A stretch of DNA of 64,000 nucleotides. Source: Diadema setosum. Lineage: Eukaryota; Echinodermata; Echinoidea; Diadematoida; Diadematidae. The stretch's first letter is position 1. Every line of letters starts with the position of its first letter. The notes under the pieces are model-generated. The model ran no database searches and was not told the DNA's origin. It saw nothing but the letters and a program-made list of their open reading frames with translations. Location of the stretch: contig CM067077.1 of assembly GCA_033980235.1 (NCBI GenBank), forward strand, positions 4,019,972 to 4,083,971. The letters run 5' to 3'. Positions 11,666-23,830 of the stretch are shown piece after piece. Made by a program: the position numbers and the translations under genes.

Positions 11666-12435
11666 TAGTAATCACAGCATACTGTACATAATTCAAACAT
11701 AGAATTCATTGTTCAAAAGATGACTCTTTAACCTGATCAAAATGAAGCAAATTACATGCAAAATTACGTACAAATTCTTTATCCTTGTGCGCGTTTTATC
11801 TACTTTGATATACACCTGACTGTTGTATAGCTATAGTGAAGAAGTAAGTTGCATTTTATTCTAAATGTCATCTGTGAAATATAAATTCACACTGATTTTT
11901 AGGTGTATGAATTGTTCTGGGTCCTGATCAATTTTCGTTGAGCGATGATAATGAATTTCGCGGTACCTCCATACGGTTTCGTCACCAAACATAGTGCTTA
12001 CTAGATAGTAGGGCCTGTACCTGCCAGCCAAATAATTCATGGAAGTACCAGCACTGTCTTTGTTTTGTAAAACTTTATGAAATAGTTAACAATCTACCTT
12101 GAACGACAGATCATGACATTTTGATTCTCTTTGGTGGTGGAGATTATGATGGACACGTAGATAATGATAAAGCTAAAGTGCACAATTTATATCGTGCTAA
12201 ATACTTATATAATGTGCAAATAGGTTCGTGGGTCTGTGTGTTATCAAGAAATATTGGAGGTATATTATTATACACGATCGGGAATGTTCTCTCAGTAAGT
12301 TTAAGTTCAGTCAGTTCCCAGAGATCGTGCTTGCGAAAACATGTTGTTATTTTCGAGAAAAAAAAAAACCCTACTCAAAAAATCGTACAGTTCTGAGTAT
12401 GGTGGAATATGCATTCCACCATGTATGATGTAGAT
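11666..12435. other. Unannotated spacer
   Basis: AT-rich, possibly the degraded body of the LINE tail to its left. No coding recognised. Confidence 0.4.
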
Positions 12436-12490
12436 CCAAATCACATGGGGGGGGGGGGGGGGGGGCGTTGAGGAGGGGAGAGGGGAGGGA

Positions 12491-12519
<29 letters not shown>
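12436..12519 (+). repeat. G19 run and (GA)n
   Basis: G homopolymer at 12447-12465, then GA-rich sequence and (AG)n to about 12518. Confidence 0.95.
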
Positions 12520-12522
<3 letters not shown>

Positions 12523-12775
12523 ATTAAACACTATCTTGCTGATGTACGATAATATCCAGAGGAGATGGTAGAGAAGGTTTGCATGACCTTATTTCTCAGT
12601 CAAGGCAGAGTGGGCGTGTTTTCCTCGGAATCAGGGAAACATGCATACCTTTGTAACCATGGTAACAAAGACGGGCTCAGATGTGGACGGCTTTCGGGAT
12701 TTAGCAAAATTCGACGATGGTCAACGATGAAAGATAGAGGGGAGACAATGAAAGTGATAATAGGAAAGTGGATGG

Positions 12776-12945
12776 GTAGATAGATATAAAATAGATAGAA
12801 AGATAGACAAATAGAGAGGTAGATACATAGATGAATAAATAAATAGAAAAATAGATAGATAGATAGATAGATAGATACATAGATGGATGGATAGATAGAT
12901 AGATACATAAATAAACAGATTATGCAGATAGGAATGTAGATAGAC
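12776..12945 (+). repeat. (GATA)n interrupted array
   Basis: GATA/GATG/AATA tetranucleotides; purest at 12850-12905. Confidence 0.9.
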
Positions 12946-12988
12946 ATAAAGATGGTAAGGGTTGACACAAAGACGATCAATGAGTGTT

Positions 12989-13041
12989 TGAAAGAGAGAG
13001 AGAAAGAGAGAAAGAGAGAGAGAGAGAAGGGGGGGGGGGGA

Positions 13042-13084
<43 letters not shown>

Positions 13085-13087
13085 GAG
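12989..13087 (+). repeat. (GA)n with two G12 runs
   Basis: GA dinucleotides punctuated by G12 at 13029-13040 and at 13074-13085. Confidence 0.95.
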
Positions 13088-14275
13088 AAAGGAGATGTAC
13101 GGATAGAATCCAGCTAGATCTGGATTCCCGCCCAAAATCCGTGGAATCTAGTTTGCAGAAGTTTGCTAGCATTTCCGGATTAGCTATTTGCCATCTGCAA
13201 TTGTTTGTGTAACTTAATTTGCAGACAACCAGCATCCGCACTGCTGCCACTCCCCTACATAGAAGTTTTCATCCCTCATAACTAAACTAACTACCCATGG
13301 CCGTTCTCTTCAGGATCCGTTCTCCGGAATGATTTATAAATCGTACATTCCCGTCGTTGTCAGTAAAACCACGGCTGTCCTGCCGCCGCTCGCTCGTGTG
13401 CGTATAGGCTGCGAAATCAGTCCGAGCATGGTCCGTGTAAAACTCGCGACCATTTTTGGCTGGAAGATGCGACTGACAAAAAGAATGATTTCTAACTCCG
13501 ACCAACAATCATGTGTATGTGTGAATATCTATAGTAAATCCACTACAAAGTCCTGGTCAAGGTCAGAATGAAAGCTGCTGCAATGAGCTTTGCATGCTGT
13601 AGGGTTGATGGACGTCTTTAGTGCCTAGCCTTTCCAGCTGGCTTGCATGGGGGCACGCGCAGTGGATAACGCGCGGCCAGTTCCCCATCTACCTCTGATA
13701 TTAACCGGGCCCATAATACTGTAGCTTGAGTAGGAACGAAGAACAGCACATCAAGGGAGTTGTGATCGGGCATGGTTGCCATTCTAACAGTTACTAGCAT
13801 ACATAGAAGTTCGTAACAATAGCTGGGAAAGAGTCCGACGCTTCGTGCTGAGATTTATTTCATTCTGGCTGCGCAATTGTCAGGAATAGCACCGTTAATA
13901 CGAGGTTGTCGTTTCCGAATTTAGCCAATCGATTTCCCAGGCGTGGGGCGCGTGACTCAATTACACGGCCACTACACGCCCTTTGCATCGCTCACGATCC
14001 GCTACATACGCATCATCTCAATTGTAGATTGTAACAATTTTGCCTTTCCCATGGTCTGTAACAGGCAATTCAAGCCAAAAAACTCCCTCTCTTGAGCTGT
14101 TTCCTCTCTTTTTCATTAGAAGAAGGAATGCCTCTTTTTTTTTCCCCCTACGAATTATGTTTGGAGTCTCTAGTCCATACCATGTATTGAGCCATGATTC
14201 TCCGTCTCACCTCCCTGGTGTCTCTCTCCGGTCTTTGTTGTTCGGCTATATGTGGTAGAGATGAGGATTGGGCTT
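13088..14275. other. CpG-moderate spacer
   Basis: No gene supported. 13300-14000 is richer in CpG than its surroundings, but shows no convincing splice-bounded frame. Confidence 0.4.
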
Positions 14276-14861
14276 TTAAAGGGACTGTACAGTACTGGTT
14301 GAGGTGGGGATTCATGTTTTGAACATTCCTAAGTGAGATAATGAAAAGCCTCTTAAGAAATATGAAAGAGCATGTAATTTTAACTAAGTGAGAAGGATTC
14401 AACGTATATATGATGAAAATTGGTTTTCAAATGGCTGAGATATCCAAAAAAGTGCTAATAATAAAAGGCGACATGCCACAACTTTATTAGGATCTCTTTG
14501 TTTCACCTTGTTTTGGGATATCTCAGCCATTTCAAAACCGATTTTCATTGAATAAACTTTTGATACCCCTTAGGGCATACCACTCAAAGAGGAATTCAAA
14601 GTTTATTTGAGGAAAATCGGTTTTGGAATGGCTGAGACATCCAAAAATAAAGTAAAACAAAGCGATCATAATAAAAGGTGGGTTCCACCTTCTTATTCGA
14701 ATCGCTCTATTTTGGATATCACAGCTATTTCAAAACCAATTTTCATAAAATAAACGTTGAATTCCTCTTGGAATTACATGTTCTTTCATATTTCATGAGA
14801 GGTTTCTCATTATCTCACCAAAACTATTAGAAACCTGAAGTTAGTTTCAACCAAAAATTAA
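14276..14861 (+). mobile_element. TTAA foldback MITE family B, copy 1 (composite)
   Basis: Starts TTAAAGGGACTGTACAGTAC. It carries the family hallmark: a left arm with 'GAAAATTGGTTTTCAAATGG' mirrored by 'CCATTTCAAAACCGATTTTC'. Unlike the 392-bp copies it contains the central palindrome twice (about 14415-14560 and 14600-14750), giving 586 bp. The right end is eroded: a TTAA at 14858-14861, but the GTACAGTCCC terminus is missing. Confidence 0.7.
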
Positions 14862-14963
14862 AGGTGGGCGCACGCCCCCTTTTTTCTTTTTATTTCTGTT
14901 GTTTTAAACAAAAATAAAAGAGGGGGCCCGCGCCCGGTGCGCACCCCTCTGGATCCGCCACTG
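14862..14963 (-). mobile_element. Truncated palindromic element ending GGATCCGCCACTG
   Basis: A G/C-rich foldback: GTGGGCGCACGCCCCC on the left pairs with GGGGGCCCGCGCCCGGTGCG on the right around an A/T core. The right terminus reads GGATCCGCCACTG (CAGTGGCGGATCC from outside), a DNA-transposon-like end. The matching left terminus is absent; it abuts the eroded end of the family B copy. Confidence 0.5.
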
Positions 14964-15139
14964 GTGTGGAAGGGAAGGTAACGGGAGAGGGGTATCGAGG
15001 GGTAACAGTCAGCTTTCTTTTGCACCGGAGAACGATTTGTTATATGAATTGTAAAACAAAGAGTATTTTGTATGTTCCCAATAAAGCCATTCATTAAGTT
15101 CAATGACGACTCATTCAGTAAACCAAAATGACAAAGAAA

Positions 15140-15242
15140 CACACAGACAGACAGACACACACACACACACACAGACACACACACACACACACACACAGGG
15201 AGAGAAGGGAGAGAGAGAGAGAGAGAAAGAGGGGGGGGGGGG
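15140..15242 (+). repeat. (AC)n / (AG)n / G12 compound microsatellite
   Basis: CA dinucleotides at 15150-15197, GA dinucleotides to 15229, G12 at 15231-15242. Confidence 0.95.
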
Positions 15243-15918
15243 ATGAATGTTCGGGAAAGGGCAACATGAATCACCGTTTTACAGCACCACAGCGTATATT
15301 TTGATTAAGCCCAGCAAGGACACAACAAAGATAACATTTTGTGAGGGTTTTCAAATGAATAGCAGAGAGAGGTGCTACACTTGTAGATAGAACCCAAAAC
15401 ATTTCATTCAATCTTGCTCACGTTTCTAAAGCTCCCCGACCCCCTTCACCACTTTCTCTTTCTCTCATGAATACATGTAATTAATTCTACCACTCCTTCT
15501 TGTGCTCTGTTACTCCACGTCTCACAGGTCGCGTGCGAACGATTCGAAAAACGATCGAAGTAAAAACCAAGTGGCGCGCGGAGAAAGAGCGGGACGCGCC
15601 AACATTTTTACCCCAACGACTTTTGCCCAACCTTTAGCTGTTTTCCCCCCTCTCTCAGTATCCCGAGATAATTAAGAGGGAGATGGGGAAATCCGTTAAC
15701 ACCTGATGATAACATCTCTCTCTTGTCTGACTTTTGAACTTGCATGTTTCGTCGCCATGTGCCCCAATAGGTGAGGGTGAGGCTGTTGCGGGGCTCATGT
15801 TTCGTCGATATTGCGGTTCGCACGGGGCTCGAAAAAGGTGACGAAACGTGATTGAGGGTGCTTGAGAAGGAAAGCCGGGAGTGCGATAGTGGGGGATATA
15901 TGGTGGAACATTGAAGAA
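15243..15918. other. Unannotated spacer
   Basis: No gene recognised; the long minus-strand frames at 15608-16160 are driven by the neighbouring GATA array. Confidence 0.45.
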
Positions 15919-15919
15919 G

Positions 15920-15981
<62 letters not shown>
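15919..15981 (+). repeat. (GATA)15-16
   Basis: Uninterrupted GATA array. Confidence 0.95.
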
Positions 15982-18142
15982 CCAGCCAGAGAGTGACAGA
16001 GATGGGGGGGGGGGTATGTGAGAGAAAGGCAGACGGACAGAAAGAAGAATCTCGCGACGGGAGACCGGGGAGAGTCGAGAAAGTTTGCCATGACGACCAA
16101 CTCCTCCTTTCCTCCAAAGTTCTCCAAATCGAACCTCCAACCCCAGCCCCGCCCCATCAATTCCCTATTCCATCGTTTCTCAGGAGGACCAGGCCACTTT
16201 TGTTAGAGATATATGTATACTTGTTTTTCATCACCGATTCCTAAACAAAATATTTGATACCACAGTCACTATCAAAAATGTTATGAGAGCCAAAGTGCCT
16301 GGAAGTAGTTTGATACCGTCACAACTGAGCACTAGCTTGCTTCTGTTTTCAAATTGAATATCATTATCAAATTATATATAAATTGTTCCAATCATTCATA
16401 ATCGCATGTAAATCTTGTTCATTTGAAAAGATTTTAATAAAACATAAAAAAAAAAAATTCAGGACCATGCACGCAGCCTTAGCTACTATGATTCGTAAGG
16501 CAGGCTGATACAGTATTCAAGCCATATCTCACACTGGACTCTCAATCAACTCCCTTGTAAGTTGTAGTATGAAACAAAAGGGCCTACATTTTTTTTTTGC
16601 CAGTCCAAGTCTTATTTCTTAATCTCACCTGTGTGTAAACAATTCCATTGTTTGCCTTCTTTTTTTTTTTTTAAATGTGGGCCTACACACTATTCGACAT
16701 GTGCTGTAAGCAATGTTCTTTCTTTGTGTTACCTAATTACTCCCAGCGCTATGAGATCTTATCATTGGCTTTTTACAAAAACTGGTAATAATAACATTGT
16801 ATCTTTTTCATTCACTCGTACAATGTATATCTTTTTGCCTCCAAAGTGCACCAACGAGTTCACATTATTCTGTCGATATACCGCCTCGAATGTTCTTCAT
16901 ACAGGTGACTGCGGGCAAAAAGTGGTCTCCAAAATAATAAATGTGTTAATTGTGCCCGCACGTCATCCGTCGTGGCACGCACATTGGAGTCATGGCAATC
17001 GATTTTTTGACCCAATACATTTTATGAAGACCTTATATCTCAGTGAAAATCGAGAAGATCCGAAAAGAGGGGAGTTAACACGAGCAAAACTGCTCGCGTG
17101 CGGCTGCAACAACTACTAAGCCCTGGTATGTAGCATTGTAAGTGTTAAGTTTTCTGATTCCTTCTGCAAATTACATATCAAGGAGATGCTGGGAGTGGGG
17201 TGGGTGGGGTGATGAAGCCTGGAGCAACTTTAAAAAGAGACAGAGGTCTCCAGTGAAAATCTCGTGAAAAAACAAACCACACACACAGAGAAACAGAAGA
17301 GGATAGCTGGTCAAAAAACGCCATTGAAAGCTTATCCGTCAACACAGCGGGACTATAATACTATGGCTGGTGCATTGATTTAAAAGATAGTTATCGCAAA
17401 TGTATTTCGAGATTCGAGGATTAGAGGAAGGGTCTTTCTTGATTTAATAAAGTTCTGGCATTCCAACGCCATAAAGCGCATAATGGGATCGTAAATCGTG
17501 TTAGGCTATGAGCTCGAAAACGAACCACCGGTGTCTGGAGGTGCATGGACGGAGTGCGTTCTCGGTGAGCGCCGCGTGTCGTGGCTGTAGTCGAGAGATT
17601 GGTGGAGAACAGCATACTTGCATTGACGGTAAGACGACAATATATTGAAGAGCAGAATAAAATACATAGATCTTCAGCTGCAGCTCCATTATGTCCATTG
17701 TGCGGTAAACAAATAGAAGTCAGAGGTATGATGTAACCAGACGTATACCCCTGATGTGCATGATGGCGTTGTGCTGTCCGCTCTCACCTGGTGTTATAAT
17801 ACGACGTGTCACGCTGTCATATCTCAGAATTAAAGTACAATACTGTCTTCATCTCCTTTGTGGTTTTTGCATGATATAATAAAATCAAACAAATTATGTG
17901 ATATAGAAGTTTAGCCCATATAGAATCTAGAATAAGATGGTGATGTGTAACTGCTAGTAACTTTGGGTCTGTAATTTCAAGTTTTGGACGTGATGTAGAA
18001 ATGGAAACCTCGAATCATTCGTCTCAAAGTTTTGCAATGACCTCTTAATAAAAAGAAAAAATATTAGGGGATATAATGGCTAGATTTTGTGATTCTCAAG
18101 ACTACATGAGACTACTGCAAGAGTTGAAAGAGTAAACACAAT
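15982..18142. other. Unannotated spacer
   Basis: No gene, transposon terminus or tandem repeat recognised over about 2.1 kb. A 162-codon plus-strand frame (16631-17119) is mixed in composition and matches nothing I recognise. Confidence 0.4.
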
Positions 18143-18476
18143 GGCCCGAATTCACGAAGGTGGTACAAATGGAACCATGGTTTAAACCATGGACAAAAAC
18201 CATGGAGTGCCAAGTGTTGCATGGAATATTTCAAATTTTCATTACGAAATCAGTCATTTCGTCGATGAAATGATTATTTTGTAACGAAATGACAATATTT
18301 TGTAACAAAATGAACATTTCGCCCACGAAATGATAATTTCGTTACCGAAACGGTCATTTTGTCGACGAAATGACCAATTTCGTAACGAAATATTTCGTGC
18401 GACACTTGGCGCTCCATAGTATTTGTCCATGGTCTAAACCATGGTTTCATTTGTACCACCTTCGTGAAGTCCGGCC
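18143..18476 (+). mobile_element. Foldback MITE family F, copy 1
   Basis: 334 bp. The TIRs read GGCCCGAATTCACGAAGGTGG on the left, mirrored by CCACCTTCGTGAAGTCCGGCC on the right, and extend through an ACCATGGTTTAAACCATGG palindrome. The interior is a run of short ATTTCGTNACGAAAT-type palindromes. No coding. The second copy is at 56735-57057; no target duplication could be assigned. Confidence 0.8.
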
Positions 18477-19033
18477 GTAGGGCCTACACACGCACAAATA
18501 ATAGCTCGAGGCGCTGGACAGGAACACTTGAACCTTCATACTTCACTATGTATCCAGAAGTGGAACAAATCATTTCACATTATTATTTTTATACTTTTTT
18601 AGAGTAGACAAGAAGCCAGGGCCTTGCTTGTCCCCTGGCACTGCCACACGCGCCCCTCGCTGATCCCAACTGATGACGAAAGGCAGAGGAATGCCAAGAA
18701 ATTATCTCGTAAATGTCCAAGTGCTTCAACGGCCTCATACACCTTGTACGTACAACATACTTGACGGCCTCACATGGCAGGGTTTGTAGGACGCGTGCTG
18801 GAACTTTGGACAACGAGGCCTTGCTAGATAGGGATGTATTTCTTTGATGACATTGTGTGTGTGTGGCCGATAAGTAACGAGCAATCGCATTGGGCGTCTT
18901 TAGGCTCCAAACACACGCCGCATTTTGTGACCGTTTTGCATTTTCTAGAATCACTAAAGTGATAGAACGACACTTCAGTAAATTCTATGAGTTCTAAGCT
19001 TTCCATTGATGTCTACATGACTTTACATGGCAG
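18477..19033. other. Unannotated spacer
   Basis: No gene or repeat recognised. Confidence 0.45.
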
Positions 19034-19035
19034 TA

Positions 19036-19948
19036 CAGTGGAAACTCGATATAACGAGATGGTCGGGACCGAGTCATTTTCCTCGTTATAGCCGATATCT
19101 CGTTATATCAGTAGGCATAACATAAAGACATTAATTTGCACATGTGGGACTACCCATCATATTTCAATCAATACTGATAACTTGATATTGTGTGTGAGGG
19201 AATTACTCACCTTTATGGGTAAGAACATGTTTTTCGCCAAGGAAATCCAATATCAAGAATGTGTTTCTTATCAATTGTAGATGTTTGAATTTGTAAATTT
19301 ATATAGCTTGTGATTGTATCAAGATCGTCTGTGGATTGGTATGTGGTTATCGTATGGGTGTGTGTCGTATGGAAAGCTTGAATATGGTCTGCACAATGCT
19401 GTGTGTGTATGTGACACATTCTGTTTGTACATTACGACTGCGTGTGTGTGAAGATGGGGAATTCCCTACGTAGAAAGCCAATCACAGCATCAGATTACCT
19501 CACACCTTCTAAACGTCATGATGATGTCATGTATACATGGCCATCCCACCACACTTTCTGCATGTATCAGTGTGCGCGCACACACACACTTACACGTACA
19601 ACATGCAGTGCTAGCTGGAGTGCACTGAAGAAAATGATTATGTGTGTACAAGACAGTTTTTGGCGCATCAAGCTTTACAATCTTGGAAGATGATAGCACA
19701 GGTGAAGTAAAGCTTTACCGAAGGCATTTTGCTTTACCTCGCTATAGCAGGTTTGATTGGCTATGTTTTTCTTTGTTTGGAAGTCACAAAATTTATCTCG
19801 TTATAGCAGTTATTTCGTTATAGCCGATCTCGCTATAAGAGTAGCATTTTACATAGACTTGTGTGGAAGGAAATTTGGGACCAGAAAAATTTCCTCATTA
19901 TAACCGATATCTCGTTATAGCAGTGTTCGTTATACCGAGTTTCCCCTG
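19036..19948 (+). mobile_element. pogo/Tigger-like non-autonomous element (TA target)
   Basis: Termini CAGTGGAAACTCGATATAAC (left) and CGAGTTTCCCCTG (right), each next to TA (19034-19035 and 19949-19950). Subterminal 'CTCGTTATA' motifs recur in both orientations. CAGNG.AAACTCG.TATAACGA ends with a TA duplication resemble pogo/Tigger members of the Tc1/mariner superfamily. No transposase frame in the 913 bp. Confidence 0.7.
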
Positions 19949-20009
19949 TATTACGTAAGTAGGCCTATGTAGTCGTTCATTTATCTACTTTATAGGAATC
20001 GATACAACA

Positions 20010-20075
20010 ATCTATCTATCTATCTATCGATCGATCTATCTGTCCGTCTGTCTATCTATCTACCTATCTACTCTT
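20010..20075 (+). repeat. (CTAT)n interrupted array
   Basis: CTAT/CTGT/CGAT tetranucleotides. Confidence 0.85.
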
Positions 20076-20953
20076 TGCATCTTTGCTTATCTATCAATAT
20101 TCTGCGTTATGTAATAAAATGATAAAAATGTTTGCAATCAGAATGCAGTGTTCAATAATTTAGCTTTCGCAGTTTTGGCATATAAGTAGGTCCTATATTG
20201 AGCTTCAGGTCACATCAATTTTATTGCTCTCTTCTTTTTCCTCTTTTTTCTCTTTCTTATTATCATAGTTATCATCATGATTATCGCCATAACTCCTCTG
20301 TCAGTCATTCGTACTGGTTTATTTATTCTTATCATTTTTTTTTTTTTTGCAGGTCAACAATAGTTTGAGGATTGTTGCTGTCTCAAGTACAATATTCTCA
20401 TCGCAATCGCAGATAGGCAGAATGAGAGAGAAGAGAGATAGGAAGAAAGGAAGAAAGGAAGAAAAAGGAGAAAGAATGAAGAAGTAGAAAAGGAGCGTCC
20501 TCTTACGAAGTTCGTCACGTTACTGACATACGATGAGGATGATGAGTTTGTTCCTTTTTTCTTCCTTCATCTATCTTTCCTCTTCATCTCTCCATCTCCC
20601 TCTCTTTCTTTCTTTCTCTTTCTTTCTCTCTCTCTCTGCATCTGAACCTTTTATTTACGTTGCCAAATCCAACGGATAAAATATATAGCGTGGGATTGTG
20701 CCAAAACGGAGCCCGGTTAATAAATTTGAGGTCTTTAATGGCTGGGAAAAAACTCTCCCTGCTCAATGTCACGCACTCCCGTCTTTGCAGACGACCACCG
20801 ATGAATTCTTGCCTTATTCCCAAAATTTTAACCTTTTTTTTTTTTTCACATTCCCTGCTCTTTATTTAACGCCATGCAGTTCGTTCACAGCAACGAAGGA
20901 CACGAGGGAACGTCGACGCATATACTGACCAACAATAAATCACAAAATACAGG

Positions 20954-20960
<7 letters not shown>
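20076..20960. other. Unannotated spacer
   Basis: T14 followed by GCAG near 20337-20353 resembles a 3' splice site, but the frame after it runs into purine-rich low-complexity sequence. GAAA/AGAA-rich 20420-20490 and CTTT-rich 20560-20640. No gene supported. Confidence 0.4.

Positions 20961-21006
<46 letters not shown>
20961..21006 (+). repeat. (AG)n microsatellite
   Basis: AG run of about 45 bases. Confidence 0.95.
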
Positions 21007-21011
<5 letters not shown>

Positions 21012-21264
21012 GGAGGGGGGAAGGGAGGGAGAAAACTTTACTCCGACGTTCGTCCAAAACTCACATAAAAACAAGAGTACCCAATTATAAACAGTTTAAC
21101 TATGGGAAAGTCATAAAGAGCCACGCAAAAATATACCGACGCCACGCACAGCGAAAGTCGCGAAGTATAAATCCATTTTTTTGTTTTTTAAAGGATCACG
21201 TTCTGTATCAGTCAAAAAATCTACAGATGACACCATTCTGGGGATGGGAAAAGAGCGGAAGGAG

Positions 21265-21267
<3 letters not shown>

Positions 21268-21298
<31 letters not shown>
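21268..21298 (+). repeat. (GT)n microsatellite
   Basis: GT run of about 31 bases. Confidence 0.95.
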
Positions 21299-21300
<2 letters not shown>

Positions 21301-21361
21301 GGAGAGAAAAATTAGGCAGATAAATGAACGAAATGCTATCAAAGTAGATGAATACACATTC

Positions 21362-21965
21362 TTAAAGGACAAGTTCACCTTCATAAACATAAGGATTGAG
21401 AGAATGCAGCAATATTAGTAGAACACATCAGTGAAAGTTTGAGGAAAATTGGACAATCGATGCAAAAGTTATGAATTTTGAAAATTTTTGTTTTGGAACC
21501 ACTGGATGAGGAGACTACTAAGGCTTGTGATGTCATATGAGTACAACAGTATAAAGAAAATGTAAAGAAAATTCAACATTGCAACTGATTGCAATTGATT
21601 GAAAATTCAACATATTTTCACTTTTTTCGCATGATAAAAGAGCACCTGACTTGCCTCTTTCTAAAGGCAATGGGAATAATATTACCCATAACAATGTCAG
21701 TATTAGACGAGTCAAGGGAATGTGTACTTTTTTCAAAAGATGAAATTTTGTGAAATTCTCTTTATATTTTCCTTATGCTGTTGTACGCATGTGACATCAT
21801 ACACTGCAGTAGTCTTCTCATCCAGCGGTGACTGCACAAAAACTTCAAAAATTCATAACTTTTGAACGGGTTGTCCGATTTTCCTCAAACTTTCAATGAT
21901 GTATTCTACTAATATTGCTACATTCTCTCAATCCTTATGTTAATGAAGGTGAACTTGTCCTTTAA
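21362..21965 (-). mobile_element. TTAA foldback MITE family A, copy 2
   Basis: 604 bp between TTAA at 21362-21365 and 21962-21965. The same TIR (AGGACAAGTTCACCTTCAT) appears at both ends, and the interior is inverted relative to the copy at 4093. It has a short internal duplication ('GCAACTGATTGCAATTGATTG', 21580-21600) that copies 1 and 3 lack. Confidence 0.85.
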
Positions 21966-23199
21966 AGACAAGAGAGGGAGAGAGAAAAAAATTGAGGGGT
22001 CTGTATAATGGCAGATTATGTTGGACAGTTTAATAACTTATGATGTCTAGATGAAGTTTAGTACTGTGCCTTGCAACAATGTTGACGGTGATTATGAAAA
22101 TTATGATGATTATCACATAATCATCACCATCACATCATGTAAAGTGAAGATCTGAAAACATTTTGATAAACGTTTGGTAAAGTTTGTAGGAAAAGTTTCA
22201 GGGAGAGTCGCGCTGTTCCGGTGGGGTTATTTTAAGACTGAGAGGGGCATATTTTTCGCCACTCCTTATCTCAAAAATTAATAACTTGACTAGATCGAGT
22301 AGCTATTAATGTATCGTGCCAAACGAACTTTACGACATTGTTCTATGAATTTCAGGACGGGGATATGCTTTCGTAAAAGTCATTGCATTAATTACATATC
22401 AGCAGGAAGGGTGAAGCGTATGTACTACACAGAACGAGCATGTTGCTGCTATGGTACAAGACGGGTCATAATATATTATATTATGTCTATTAATGATGAA
22501 CACGCAAATCGTCACTAAAATATTATTGTAAACTTTTGTATACTGTCAAGTAGTTGGCCTATACGAAAAAAAAAAAAAAACTACAGTAGGCCCTATATCG
22601 TTAGTAATAGATTATCGTACGGTGGATGAGACCTCGTCATCGCGACGCCGTGCACCGCGTTGCTGTTGAATTATTGACAAAAATGGGACTTTTTACAATT
22701 TTCTCTATAGGCGTACACACCAATGGGAAAGATTTCAAATCATCATCTACTTTGTAACAGGTGAATATGAATGATAAGACAGAAGTTATTAACACGTTAC
22801 ATTGGGGAACTTTTTAAAATTCGATATCTTTCTTGGAAATTGTAATCATTGTATGCATTGCAGGTGTTTATCACTTTGTATATTGCTAAGACGACGTCTA
22901 CCGTATCATTAAGTTTTACCAGGGAGGTGAGGCCTTCCTGGTTTTACCTCGTGGGAATGACGTGTGCGTTTCGCGATTTTAGAAATTTACGGGTTGTAGG
23001 TGATGAGGAGTTTCGCCGGGATCATGCCTGTTTATAGGTCAGATTGGAATAATTCTTAGCCTAACCTAAATCAAAAGAAGAAGGAAGAAGGAAAGACAAA
23101 AACATAGTCCTGGCAGTTTCTTCATTGTCTTCATTCACTGAGAATATCCAACGAGATTTTTTGTTTATCCTTTTTTTTCCGTTCTCAAAAGATCGTCTG
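21966..23199. other. Unannotated spacer
   Basis: Contains an A14 run and scattered AT-rich sequence. No gene or transposon end recognised. Confidence 0.45.
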
Positions 23200-23830
23200 G
23201 TAGGTGGAGCTCCAGAATGAACTCGACTCAACACGGCCACCGCGCTCGGGGCGCACACACGCACGCACGCAGGCTGGGTGGGTGGCGCGTGCATCGCTCT
23301 CTGCCTTGTAAAGTCCCTGTAAAAGGGACGAGCGAGACTCGCGCCACTCTCATGCAATTGCAAGTCAGTTGAGTGTGTTTCTTTTCAAGCACCGATCCCC
23401 GGGCTGTAAATAAACTAGACGGGGCCAGAGAACAGATCGGATTCAACCGTCTATTTATGTCTACGTCATTCAAGCTAAAAGTTCTGACGTTTGTCGATAC
23501 AGACGATTCCCAAGAAAAAGTAAACAACATAAGAACAAAGCAGTGAGTCAACGCTTGACGCGCGCGCTTTCGAAACCGAAACACTATTACATAGCCCGTT
23601 ATCTTCGCGCTCTTTTTCTGCTGTCAGCGAAGGAGCCCAAAACATTCGATACGGTTGGCAAGAAAATTGAGCGATACCCATTGCATGAGAAGAATGAGAA
23701 AACTCTCAATGCTCCGAGATTGGACGAAGATTTGGTTTTGATGAGAAACAAAAACGAGAAAAACATTCCGCGCATGCCCACGGATTTTCGCAGGCCAGCG
23801 GGGGATAACGCTTAGCGTGGCGGGTGAGGC
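23200..23830. promoter_or_regulatory. CpG-rich block, possible promoter or first exon
   Basis: Clearly richer in CpG than the flanks (for example GCGCGTGCATCG, GACGCGCGCGC). Contains TTTCGAAACCGAAAC (23568-23582), which fits the GAAANNGAAA core of IRF sites. Frames of 90-118 codons on both strands overlap, none starts with a convincing ATG context, and none resembles a known protein. Presented only as a composition anomaly. Confidence 0.25.

Noticed and set aside
12600..13250. 216-codon minus-strand frame with Ser/Leu/Tyr/Ile runs
   Set aside because: Spans GA, G12 and GATA microsatellites; composition is purely repeat-driven.
15608..16160. Three overlapping minus-strand frames of 121-169 codons
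   Set aside because: All share the (GATA)n array as 'LSIYLSIY' and are open because of it.
18274..18459. Minus frame with repeated 'FVTK' words in family F
   Set aside because: Translation of the ATTTCGTNACGAAAT palindromes; not a protein.
23543..23815. 90-codon plus frame in the CpG-rich block
   Set aside because: Begins with GTG rather than ATG, overlaps frames on the other strand and matches nothing recognised.
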